Of a DNA stretch of 64,000 nucleotides, positions 1 through 10,135 are shown piece after piece. The notes beneath the pieces were generated by a model that searched no databases, was not told the DNA's origin, and saw only the letters and a program-made list of their open reading frames with translations. Source of the stretch: Arabidopsis thaliana (Eukaryota > Streptophyta > Magnoliopsida > Brassicales > Brassicaceae). The position numbers and the translations under genes were made by a program. The DNA lies in assembly GCF_000001735.4 (NCBI RefSeq), contig NC_003071.7:1003001-1067000 (forward strand), in the 5' to 3' direction. Numbering within the stretch: the stretch's first letter is position 1; each line of letters starts with the position of its first letter.

Positions 1-467
1 GTATTAGAAAAATATTCTAAAGTATTAACTTTTTAGGATTTACAAAAGATCACTAAAAGTCACATATCCAAAAACAGAGGCTCAGAAGATTGTAGTCTAT
101 CTTTTTGATTACCGTTGGATTCAACTTTGGATGTCGTCAGTGAATAATGAATATATAACACAAACTTAAAAAAGAAAATGAGGAAATTGTAACAAATCAT
201 TTCACACTAGATTGTATTTTAGCAACATATAACACAAACTTAAAAAAAGCAAATGAGGAAGTTGGATTTTGTTTTTTATTGTAATATAATGTTTGTGGTA
301 CAGGAGAAACGGAGAATGGTGATGATATAAGACCTTAATTAATTGATTAATCTGAATATGTTAAAAATTAATAAGCAACACATAGAGAAAATTAATGTCC
401 CTTCAATAAAAAACACAACTAGAAAGGAGAGTCCATATCCATACAAATTGCAAAACATTTTCTTACG
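1..467. other. Intergenic, with a short direct repeat
   Basis: No coding sequence is supported here. A block of about 40 bases starting with ATATAACACAAACTTAAAAA occurs twice (near 154-195 and 227-265), a local duplication with a few differences. The right part holds the 3' flank of the minus-strand TIR gene. Confidence 0.5.
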
Positions 468-1222
468 TCACAACTTTTTGGTTCTGCTTTTCTTCAAATC
501 AGGAAGCTCACATTTGCAATCCTTTCTCTTCTTTTTCCCAAAATGATTCTCTTCTTCCTCAAGTCCAATCGTTGCTACAACACACTGAACCGCCTTAACA
601 ACTTCCTTGATGAAATCTGCTTCATCACTGCCAAAAAAAGAATATATAACTTATTCTATACAAAAAGAAGAAGAAGATTTAGTGAATGTAAGTGGATAAG
701 TACCTCTTGTCTCCCAACGACAAACCCATCTTGTTGGGGATACATTCCAAGGCTTCTTTCCATTTCTTGATCTGATCACCACTTGAAACCTTTGCCAGCG
801 TCCAGAAGTTGTCACCAAACTCACCTGTCTGTTTTCGAACGTCTTCTACCTTCACCTTGTAGAAAATTGGAATGACATGGAGCTTTCTTTTATCAGCAAG
901 TTTCTTTATCTTCACCAACTCATCCATACACCAGCTTGACTCCGTGTATCTGAAATCAAAATAAGGATGATTAATTTTCTTGAATCTTCTGAATAATTTG
1001 AAAGAATAGTACAAACCTGGTTGAGAAGATGGCAAGCGCGATCTTCGACTCTTGGATCCTAAGAAAGAGATTTTTGAGGTCTTTGCCTCTCTGTTCGTAT
1101 TTGTCTACGAAGAAGTTGATCTCATTCCTTTCAAAGGCATCAATGAGGTGGCTCACGAAGCTGCGACGCAGTTGTTCTCCCCTGTAGTTCAAAAACACCT
1201 GAGTGGGAGAGAAGAATGTCAT
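468..1222 (-). CDS. TIR-domain-only protein
   Basis: Three exons by splice signals: 1222-1017, 949-704 and 627-468, giving 203 residues. The protein is one TIR domain: strand A motif [18 protein letters not shown] at about residues 9-26, then an alphaC motif SSWCMDEL at about 74-80, whose glutamate is the residue known as catalytic for NADase activity in plant TIRs. The last exon encodes a short basic tail rich in Lys and Arg. No NB-ARC or LRR follows, so it belongs to the small TIR-only (TX-like) group; such proteins act in immune signalling by cleaving NAD+ or as adaptors for TNLs. The first in-frame ATG is at 1222; the frame is open for 12 codons upstream without ATG. It differs from the usual RGEDxR by having RGEQLR. 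I recall this locus as AT2G03300. Function in this copy is inferred from the family. Confidence 0.88.
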
Positions 1223-2093
1223 CGTTCGGACTTGGGAGATACCTATGAAATTGAACACATGCGCTGTTATTTAAACACCAAAAAGTGTCTTATTTGCAAC
1301 ATGACGTCTGCATTAAAAACACTATAGTACGAATCCATCGGAATCTGGAGACAAAACACGAAAATAAATAAATAATCTGGAGAATAGTCTCCTTTTTTAT
1401 TAAAATAATTAAACAAATTACAAATACGAGCGTAGTCGTCGAGCAGATCCAATAACGTCATCACTAAAAGCATGTACATAAATTTTTCACTAAGAACAAC
1501 TTTTTAGTATTAATTTTAATATTTATTTATTGTTTGAGAATTTTTATGATATTAGTAATAAATTTGTTTTTAATGGAGAGATCGATATTGATACTATTAA
1601 AGAAAAAATAATTGTAAAATTAAAAATAAATATATAAAAATATAAGATTACAAAATTAATGCAAAATTATATCGCATAATCACGAAGAACCTGCAAAATT
1701 AATCACTCCTGAAAAATATAGGTAGTTAGCTAAAATAGTAAAAAGACTATGAAAGAAAATGAATAAAAAAAAAAATTTCAGAAAAAAACGAAATTCACAT
1801 ATAAATCATAAGCCTCCACATCATCATAAGCCTCCACAGAAAAAAACAAATTCCTACACTATTTTTATATTAAAGACGGCCCCATGGGTGACGTACTTAC
1901 GTCAGCTAAGAGTTGCCATATTAAACTATTTTTATCTTTTAAAGAAGAAAAAACGTGATCTCGTCCCTTTTCTTCGTCTCCTTTACTCGTAAACCATAAT
2001 CCCTTAATTGCCAATTGGCACTTTTGCTAAAAATAGATCTCATAATCCCTTAATTGCCAATTGGCATATGTATTGGTTTTATTGTAACTTACT

Positions 2094-2376
2094 AACTCTA
2101 TACAATTGCTGTTATTTTGGTAAAAACATGAAAAAACCGGAAAAAAACGTAACCATACCGGAACTGATCCGAACCAAAATACATATGGTTTTTAAATGGT
2201 TTTAATTTTTCTAAAACCAAAAAAAAGTTAAAACCAACCCGTAACCAAACCGAATTTCATATGGTTTTTATATGGTTTCACTTTTCTTACAACCGAAAAA
2301 CCGTAAAACCGAAAAACCGTAAAACCGAAAAAACCGAACCGAAAAACCGAACGCCCAGCCCTACTTTATACAATTG
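2094..2376. mobile_element. Possible hAT-like MITE remnant, ACCGAA-rich
   Basis: The right end reads CGCCCAGCCCTA, the complement of TAGGGCTGGGCG, which resembles hAT termini. The body is a degenerate ACCGAA/ACCGTAAAACCG tract. Flanks share a near-identical direct repeat: AACTCTATACAATTG at 2094-2108 and TACTTTATACAATTG at 2362-2376. No matching inverted terminus is visible on the left, so the element is either truncated there or not a standard hAT. Confidence 0.35.
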
Positions 2377-3140
2377 TTTTCACACCCTGACACCCATATA
2401 TATAATTTTAGCAAATTTGTAATACTATTTTATAAGATTTGTTTTCTAACATTTTGCATCATGTTTTTGTTGTTTTCTAACATTTTGCATCATCCAAAGT
2501 GAAGTCTTGCTTTCTTTGTTTTCACATACTTTAACGTAATGTATGGCGAAACTTCCTTAAGAGGATAGGCTGCAAGATTGAATGAAACTACACACTTAGA
2601 ATTTTTGTTTTCCTTCCTAAGAATGTAAGTATTCATAAAATGAAAATGTTTATGTTTTACACGCGATACCTAAGGATTTGGTCCCATGACCAAAAAAAAA
2701 AAAAATTAGAAATATGCTGGTCACAACTCTCTTTAGTGGCATTTGCTAAATTGCATTGTCATATCACGGTGCAAAGTAGAGATCTCCAAATCTATAACTA
2801 ATTAATAACCTCTGGTTTTTTAGGCCAAAAGGATCGTCTCCTAAACAACAACTTGTGAATCCAAGCTACCCAAAGAGCATATGCATATCAGCATATAAAG
2901 ACCGCATTCCTTCTTGCGGTGCCTCTTAGACCCAATACTCCTTTTTCTGCCTCCCCTCTGACAATCAACTTTAATCTTGCATGCGACTATTGGAAATGAC
3001 TCTACTTTAAAGGTAACAGAAGCTTCAAGGTCTCTCAGAGAGCGTTTAGGTAGTGTCAAAACAGAACATCATAACTTAATGGTGTTGTGTATGACCAAAA
3101 AATCATTTTTAATCTCCCTTCAAAAGATAATGTCTTATTG

Positions 3141-3269
3141 CCAAATGCAATATCTTATGCATTTTGACACTCAAAAAACCTTCATGTATTTCTCCATCGA
3201 CTCGGAATTCGAGCTTGTGACCTGATTGTTCCAAATGCAATATCTTATGCATTTTGACACTCAAAAAAC
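3141..3269. repeat. Exact 39-base direct repeat, 90-base period
   Basis: Identical 39-base copies lie at 3141-3179 and 3231-3269, separated by 51 bases that include the palindrome CTCGGAATTCGAG. They lie just beyond the stop codon of the minus-strand gene at 3476-4089, so they may be in its 3' UTR or flank. Identity suggests a recent duplication. Confidence 0.8.
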
Positions 3270-3475
3270 TTCATAACATTTTAGTTTTTTTAATCAAACA
3301 TGAAGCAACATATATAAAACAGAACAATACATCAAGCATAAACTGTATCCCACTCTATTTCTCTTTGATATTTGTATATCTTCTTACATACACGTGAAAC
3401 TATATATGTCTGTATAATAATCACACAACACATAGCAAATGCTCTTCTAATACATACATATATACACTCGTCTCG

Positions 3476-4089
3476 TTACACGATTCGAACCACTCGAACT
3501 CTGCGTCGTGATGATAACAACTCGTTCAATCTCCCAATTTCAACCATAAGTTCCTTTATTCTCTACAAAATCACATAATTTCCAATAAAAAAAACTTTCT
3601 TAAGATTACTATAGCTCTATAAGCTCAGAATTAGTTAACACAAACCTGATCTTTCTCTCTGAGGAGAAGAAGCAGAAATCTCAGTTTCTCTTCATGTAGC
3701 CGTCTCCACCATCTCACGAGCTTCACATAAACAAGGCTCAAGACCAACGAGAAGCCTCCAATGATTGTTAATGACCAAAATACCCTTTTACGAGTTAGGT
3801 AACTACAACGCACCCTTTCGACGGCCTGAAAGATGCACACTGAGTTCTTGATTAATCGCTTCTTGGTAGTCTCAATCACTCGCCACGGAAGCCAAAGATT
3901 CACGGTGGAGGGGACAACAGAATCTTCATCATCGTCGTTGATCGTTGGATTTTCACGGCGGTGGCTTGGTTGTAATATCGGTGAGTTTGGAGGGGTAGAT
4001 GCGTCAGTACGTGGGGATTTGGGTGAGGTTTGTATAACAACTACCCATTCACTGAATTCTTCTTCTTGCTCTGCCTCTGCTCTGTTCAT
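3476..4089 (-). CDS. Unknown single-pass membrane protein
   Basis: Two exons: 4089-3646 and 3562-3476, giving 176 residues. The first exon starts MNRAEAEQEEEFSEWVVV and has an acidic and proline-rich N-terminal half. A hydrophobic segment, FWSLTIIGGFSLVLSLVYV, lies at about residues 107-126 and is followed by a basic WWRR cluster. The second exon was found from its donor and acceptor phases; it adds a short helix-prone stretch (RIKELMVEIGRLNELL) and a basic end. The residues spanning the junction (LREKDQ then RIKEL) look like the coiled tail common in small plant membrane proteins. An upstream TTG-started extension exists, but 4089 is the first ATG. I recall it as AT2G03310. Function unknown. 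Confidence 0.8.
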
Positions 4090-4497
4090 AATTTGGATAA
4101 TGTTCTGTTTTTTTTTTGTTGTTGTTGTGTTCAAAATATTTTCATTTGCTAGTTGAGAACAAAATATCTAATAGAATGATAATGACACTATTGGTTTCTA
4201 CACTCTCGTATTTTTATATTCAAAATTAATGATTTTCTTATTTATAAATTTTAAAATAAATCTATAAATATTTTAGTAGTAATATAAACTTCAAAGTACT
4301 TTCAGCTGATATATATATATATATATATATATTCATATTTAATAAACAGATTAATTGTAAATGAAATTTTAAACAATCAACATGTTAATTAATTTAATTA
4401 AAATTAATACTTATACGCATGTTTATTATTTCGTGCTGTGCATGGGTATGATCAGAATTAAATTCCATGCATGATTATATTATTATATCATTAACTT

Positions 4498-4945
4498 ATG
4501 TTCCAAACTTTTCTTATACAACGTCTTCTCTACATTCATAATTTAGATAAAAACTTAAAGGTGAAAATGGTTCCAAGAATATTGCATGAATGGTTAACAT
4601 ATATCGGTACCTTCTCTTTGTGTTTTATTTTATTATATATCACATTACATATATATAATCCTTTGTATAGTTCTGCTCTTAATTTATCTTTTATCCTTTT
4701 CAGCTTCAAAAGTTTCTGAAAAACTTAGCTTCCGAAAAGCAGCAGAGGAACCAAACCTTCCTATTGCTGCTGCTACTACTCTGATATCACCTCAAGGTCG
4801 AGTAGACTTTGTCTTTATGGACAATGAAGCACAAGAGATAAGAAATGTTTCGCCGACATCACAAGAACTTCCATCTTCTTCTACTACTTCTATTTCACAT
4901 AGTAATGAACGATCTAATTCTCTACGATCTATCGTTATTCAGTAA
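4498..4945 (+). CDS. Small plant protein of unknown function
   Basis: Two exons: 4498-4606 and 4704-4945 (GT-AG intron, phase 1). From the first ATG the product is 116 residues; from the second in-frame ATG at 4567 (MVPRILHEWLTYIASK) it is 93, and I cannot decide between them. The C-terminal part has an orderly stretch, GRVDFVFMDNEAQEIRNVSP, then a Ser/Thr-rich tail ending RSIVIQ. No membrane segment or known motif is seen in the 93-residue form. It lies about 400 bases from, and divergent to, the gene at 3476-4089. I recall AT2G03320 in this place. No function assigned. Confidence 0.65.
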
Positions 4946-5261
4946 ATGTATATAGATTTTCTATCTTATACTACAATATTTAAAATTACAAGATAATATA
5001 TAAAAAAGGGTGATCCTTAAAACAATATTTTGTTTGAACTCAACGGATTTTCCTACATTTTTACTCAATCATATACGTGGAAATGATGATAAAATTATAT
5101 CATATGATAATAAAATTGATGGGCTTAAATATATTATTTGGACTTTATATTCAGGACATTGTTTTGCGTGGTAAAAAGGTGTGACCCTTGCAGGATTTAG
5201 GGTTTGTAATTCGTAGTTTGACAGAGACAAATCCATCATATATATTGAGATGATACTCATC

Positions 5262-6224
5262 AATAACATTGTGTTAGAAGAAATAATGGTGAGACTTCCC
5301 GTGAAAACCCTAATTGGATTTCAAAGCGTGTCTAAACACTGGAGGTGTACGATAGAGTCGAAGTCTTTCAAGGAGAGATTTTGACTTTATTAGGAAACCC
5401 AAGAACCCAAATTTCTCTTAATCTATGAAAGCGAGTGTGAGAGTCTTGATATGAAGACTATGAGGTTTGAGTGGTCTTCTACTAGAGCTGTCGAAGAAGG
5501 CCCGGTTCATCACATCCAACATCGATTCAAGGAACGTGTCAGAGTTATGGGTAGTTGCGACGGGCTTGTCTGCATCTTGGACCACGACATTTTGATAAGT
5601 CCAATTATTGTGACAAACCCATCTATGCGACGGTCTCAAAACCTCCCTCTTTCCATGACTCAGCTAAAGTATTTGGACAATAAGATGCCACTTCCAAAGG
5701 TGTTCCCTTTCCTAGGATTTGGTAAAGACAATGTTACAGGAACGTACAAACTAGTTTGGTTACATGATGACAAAAGTAACAACATCTCATCATGCGAGGT
5801 TTTCGACTTTGAGGTCAAGAAATGGAGGTAGGTGATAGATTATACGCCTTATGATCATGATTTACACATAGATGAAGAAGGAACAATATGTGCAAAGGGA
5901 TGGGTTTATTGTCGCACTCAAAATAAGATGGTTCTTGCCTATAATCTTCACACAGAGATGTTTCGAGTCATCAAACTTAGTATTCTTTCTCAGGCGTCAT
6001 GTCTTGAAGATATTAGTATGATCAATGGAAATGACTATCTGTGGATTACAAATATGAAAGGAGATAATGGCAAACAACACTTTTGGAGGATCAAAAACGC
6101 ATTGGAACTGGAATGGGAACCGGATGCATACGTTCTCTCGGCAATTCTTAATTTCTTCTCTCCTTATCTAGCATTTGTGCTTGCCTCCTCCCTTCTTATG
6201 TTCTGTTTTAAGTCTATGGTTTAA
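5262..6224 (+). pseudogene. F-box (FBA-type) pseudogene
   Basis: One reading frame carries the parts of an Arabidopsis F-box-associated protein: an F-box remnant [20 protein letters not shown] at about 5277-5335, then a body with GSCDGLVCI and WRxVIDYTPYDH-like blocks typical of FBA domains. The frame is interrupted by three in-frame stops: TGA and TAG near 5382-5394 and TAG at 5829, where homologues have Tyr in WRYV. The N-terminus before the F-box is not recognisable, and the gene ends at TAA 6222. All parts remain in one frame, so decay is mainly by point changes plus lost N-terminal sequence. F-box genes of this class are among the most birth-and-death prone in this genome. It is not expected to make a working SCF adaptor. 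Confidence 0.8.
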
Positions 6225-7615
6225 GGCTCCTATGTAAACTTTGATTTCTTTTAATTCTAATGCAAGAAACCCCTTTAACAAAAAAAGAAATAGAGTGAGT
6301 AAAAACATGATCACACTAAGTTAGTCATTGGTAATAAAAAAAATTAGGTCATGAGAATGGCAAAGAACTAGAGTGAGTAAACATGATCACACTATGTATT
6401 TGGAGATTACGGAGAGCAATACTAAAATTATTACACAACACTTCAAAATCATGTCAAATATAACAATAAACCAGATTTGGTTTCAGCCAAAATATTCCTC
6501 ACTGACTCAACCTTGAAGACACGTAGCTTATACAACAATGTTGATTGATGCCTAGTAGATTGTGTTTAGAACAGAGGACATATAACCATTAAAATATCTT
6601 ATCTAAGTTAATTAAGACTAAAAAATAGTAAATTTTGGATCAATCTATATTGAGACTATACGTCTCATGTAAAAAATGGCAACTCGATACGTACGCCACA
6701 ATCATTTTAAAGAAACATCACACAAACTCACGAATTTGATGTTAAGCTTGGTCATTGCAATATATCTGATGTTTATAGTTTCTTGTATCTTTAGCAGATC
6801 TTTAGCAGTAGTTAATTATTACGTTTAGAACTCTTCACATGAAACAATACCAAAATCTTTTGATATAATTAAAAAATTAGTGATGAAGTCAAGTCACTAT
6901 AATCATATTTCACTAAATTGTCTTAATTATATTTTTTTAAACATATGTTTATAAAAGTTTTATCGTATCTACAACTCTTCATGATATTTTTGGATACAGT
7001 TTTAAGAAAAAACAAACAACATAATGATATCATAGTTCACTAAATTGTCTAAATTATGTATATATTTGTTTTTGGTCAAATGTCTCAATTATATTTTGTA
7101 TATTTTTTTTTTTGCTCAAATGCCTGATGATATAAAGCAAATAAATATTCTCAGCATTGAACATATAAATTCCGATAAATATCACAAAAATAAAAATAAT
7201 CAAATATCTTATATCGGATAAGAAAATACAAAATCAGTCAGTACAAGAAAAAAAATTAGGTCCAAAAAGTTTTTATAGAACACAAAAAAAATTATTATAG
7301 GTTTGATCCGATCCGATTTGACCCGACTCAACCTTACCCGAAATACAATATCTTGAAGCATGTTTTAAATGATTAAAATAAAAAAGAATAATAAAAACTA
7401 AAGAGAGTAAAACTCAAAACAAAAGTTTTTTTATTGCTTTCTATTTCTCTTCTCTTTTCTTTGTAACTTATAAACGAATGAATGAATAAAATGAACTATA
7501 TATAATAGAGTTTACTTAGTTAGAAAATAAATTAATTAGCGAAAAAATAATAAATAAATATCATCCATATTTTAGTGAAGAAGTAATAAATAAACATCAT
7601 ACATATTTGAAATAA
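6225..7615. other. Gene-free AT-rich stretch
   Basis: No gene supported. A direct repeat of about 30 bases (AGAGTGAGTAAACATGATCACAC type) occurs near 6294 and 6371. A short GATCCGATCCGATTTGACCCGA tract lies near 7305-7325. The rest is A/T-rich without clear structure. Confidence 0.5.
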
Positions 7616-7899
7616 TTACTAGAATAGAACACAATTGTATGTTTATTCCTATAATAGAACACATCTTTTTTTTTTATTCGTATGTTTTCAGTACTTGTGT
7701 AATTACACTTAATACCCTTGATTAGTTTTAATTAAATATTATTATTAAATTCGTTTCTAATTAAAAAATAAATAAAAAAACAGTGATTATCCATGTCATC
7801 AGTTCATGTCATTTACCCTAATCCACGTCATCCGAAACCAAAAATTCCCTTAAAACTTTCAGTTTCTCATTTTTTCAGCACATCTTACTGTTCATCCGC

Positions 7900-7901
<2 letters not shown>

Positions 7902-7934
<33 letters not shown>
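7902..7934 (+). repeat. 33-base poly(A) tract
   Basis: An uninterrupted run of 33 A residues inside the MULE-like element, directly before a segment that looks like a plant gene leader. Confidence 0.95.
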
Positions 7935-7936
<2 letters not shown>

Positions 7937-8351
7937 GTCGCTCTCTTCTCTCGTTCAGTCGACGGAACCCTAATTTCATCGCCGTTCTCTACTTATCTCG
8001 TCTCTTTCGGCCGAAACTCTTTCGGTGGTGTCGAATTTCAAGTCATCAAAAATCGAAACCCAAATCAAAGAGATCTATGGAATTTTATGTGATTTGTTAC
8101 AGGTTTTAGTTGAATCAAGAATAACTACTCTTTTACTTTGATTTTATATGTCTATCGTTTAGTTTTCCTCTCAATCGATCTATTTAGAAATATTTCTACT
8201 TCTATCAATGTTTTGATTCATATGGTTTCGTCTTCCTCCTATGTATCCCTCAAACAGATTATTACGTTTCTTAATTTGATTGTTGTTATTTGGCCAATAA
8301 ATTTCATATTGTCTTCCCCAGAAAAATGTTGCTTTCCGATCTGTATTATAA

Positions 8352-8829
8352 ATCAGCCGTAAAGTGATGTAACTCAGCCGTAACGTGATGTAACTCAGCC
8401 GTAACATATAATTTACACAACCATTCGTCTTTCCTAAATGATAACTCAGCCGTGACATGTAATTTACCGAACCTTTCGTCTTCCCTGAAGCATATAACTC
8501 AGCCGTAACATATAATTTACACTCATCTTTCGTTTGCCCTTGAACATATAACTCAGCCGTGACATGTAAATTTATAGATGTCTTCCCTTAAACATATAAC
8601 TCAGTCGTAATGTAATTTTACCGAACCTTTCGTCTTCCCTGGAACATATAACTCAGCCGCGACATGTAAATTGACTGAACGTTTCGTTCTTCCTTAAGCA
8701 TATAACTCAACTGTAATGTAATTTTATCGAACCTTTCGTCTTTCTTGGAACGTATAACTCAGTCGTGACATGTAAATTGACTAAACCTTTCGTCTTCCCT
8801 TAAGCATATAACTCAGCCGTGACATGTAA
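8352..8829 (+). repeat. Degenerate tandem array, about 50-base unit, ATAACTCAGCCG motif
   Basis: About 11 units in one orientation. Each has AACTCAGCCG followed by TAACAT or TGACATG, then TAATTTACCGAACC, then TTTCGTCTTCCCT. Unit length is roughly 45-65 bases and units differ by several changes, so the array is old or evolves quickly. The AACTCAGYCG core is the best kept part. Confidence 0.85.
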
Positions 8830-9240
8830 ATTTGTCGTGAAACAATAAGAGATACAACATTTTGTCTAACTTTATCATCGAGCACCAACTTCACAAATTT
8901 GTCGTGCGTTGTTTTCGCATCTATCTGCACAAGTTTACACCCTCTTTCATTAGTGTTAAATATGTATTTTTGTTTCTATACCCAATTCCTGGAAACAACA
9001 ATTACCAAAACTAGATCAACCATATCGGGAGAAAGATGAAAGAAATTGAAGAAAAATGAGGAAAACGATGAGGAATTAGAAGTTCCGGTGATGTGAAAAA
9101 CTCAAGTGAAGAAGACGAGTTGAAAAAATTTTACCCTATTTTTTTATCCTTTGATGATGCACATGGAATGATGACATGGAATATTACAGCCGACGTCGTT
9201 TTGAATTGATGAGGTGGCAACTAAGCCACCAAACGAACAT

Positions 9241-9810
9241 TTGATAACTCAGCCATCAAGCAAATCTATACGTCAGTCGCAACATGAATACTATTACAGT
9301 AATTAAAAAAGGAAAAAAAATAAAGTTAAGTCAGCCGTGTAATGTCGTAACTCAACTAACTCAACCGTAACGTTCAACAACTCGGCCATAACTGCATGAT
9401 ATTATAGTAATTAATCTTTTAAAAATAAGTCAGCCATAACATGGCTGAGTTATATCGTAATCCAGCTATTGGCGGCTGATTTATATCACTCGACCATAAC
9501 TCAGCTGTCACATCTTTCCATAACTAAGCCAATCAAAACTATAACTCGGCCGCGTCGAGGAAATAAGTCAGCCTTTTTCTCATAACTCAGCCATATTGTT
9601 GGCTGGGTTATCGTATAACTTCTTATAACTCGGCCGAACATCCTTAACTCAACCATACCGTTGTCTGAGTTATACTATAACTCAGGCAACATTTTTCAAC
9701 TCAGCCGTAACGTCTGGCTGAGTTATACTTATACTTCGCCGTTTTGTTATGACTCATATATTTTTGACGTAAGTCAACCGCAACATACCGTAACTCAGCC
9801 GGCTGAGTTC
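9241..9810. repeat. Second AACTCAGCC cluster in both orientations, hairpin-forming
   Basis: The core of the left array recurs roughly 20 times as AACTCAGCC, AAGTCAGCC, AACTCGGCC and the complement GGCTGAGTT. Pairs in opposite orientation make short hairpins at about 9427-9452, 9583-9611, 9645-9674, 9698-9727 and 9791-9809. Spacing is irregular, unlike the tandem array at 8352-8829. Confidence 0.8.
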
Positions 9811-10135
9811 ATTTAATCCACGTCAGCAAATTCTGACGTGGCAGTGGCATTCCCTGTAATTACGTTTTTTCCGGTAACGTTTAGTAGGGGCACGCTGGAT
9901 AATAAAAAAACACGAAAATATAACAGTAATTAAAAAAATTCTGTCGTGTTCTGGTAATAACACCTAATTTCTTACCCATCACAGTTAATCTCTCTATATA
10001 TTTTAGAAAAAAATAATGTGTCCTTTTTATCTTATAGATAAAGAGAAGTGATTGATAATCATATCGATACTTATCGTTATAAGTAAATTCATCGTCATTA
10101 ACCTTTCGATTCTTCTTCTACTAACTTACGCTTCA

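Larger units (their letters stand above)
1223..3475. other. Intergenic, repeat-rich
   Basis: No gene supported. It holds a 26-base direct repeat beginning CATAATCCCTTAATTGCC (about 1996 and 2039), an ACCGAA-rich tract ending in a hAT-like terminus (2109-2363), an exact 23-base repeat (2440-2462 and 2471-2493), and an exact 39-base repeat (3141-3179 and 3231-3269). Short reading frames here have no recognisable similarity. Confidence 0.5.
7616..9970. mobile_element. Non-autonomous MULE-like element with AACTCAGCC arrays
   Basis: The two ends resemble each other in inverted orientation: the left has TTACTAGAATAGAACAC and later GTAATTACACTTAATACCC, and the complement of the right end has TTACCAGAACACGAC and later GTAATTACAGGGAATGCC. 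Between them lie a 33-base poly(A), a leader-like segment, a tandem array (8352-8829) and a second, mixed-orientation array (9241-9810) of the same AACTCAGCC motif. No transposase is present. Long, weakly matching ends fit Arabidopsis Mutator-like elements, including the VANDAL group, whose anti-silencing VANC proteins bind short motifs repeated in the element; the assignment to that group is inference. A 9-base target duplication could not be shown, so the exact ends are uncertain by tens of bases. Confidence 0.5.

Noticed and set aside
343-770. Small plus-strand open frames
   Set aside because: They are antisense shadows of the TIR gene's last exon and flank.
2841-3059. Minus-strand 72-codon frame with a basic middle, as a last exon of the gene at 3476-4089
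   Set aside because: The exon at 3562-3476 joins exon 1 in frame and ends the protein well; the farther frame is not needed and resembles nothing known.
8180-8458. Minus-strand frame repeating RLSYITL
   Set aside because: It is the translation of the AACTCAGCC tandem array, not a gene.
8352-8829. CRISPR-like or centromere-like array
   Set aside because: Units are degenerate, of variable length and in a plant genome; no link to either class.
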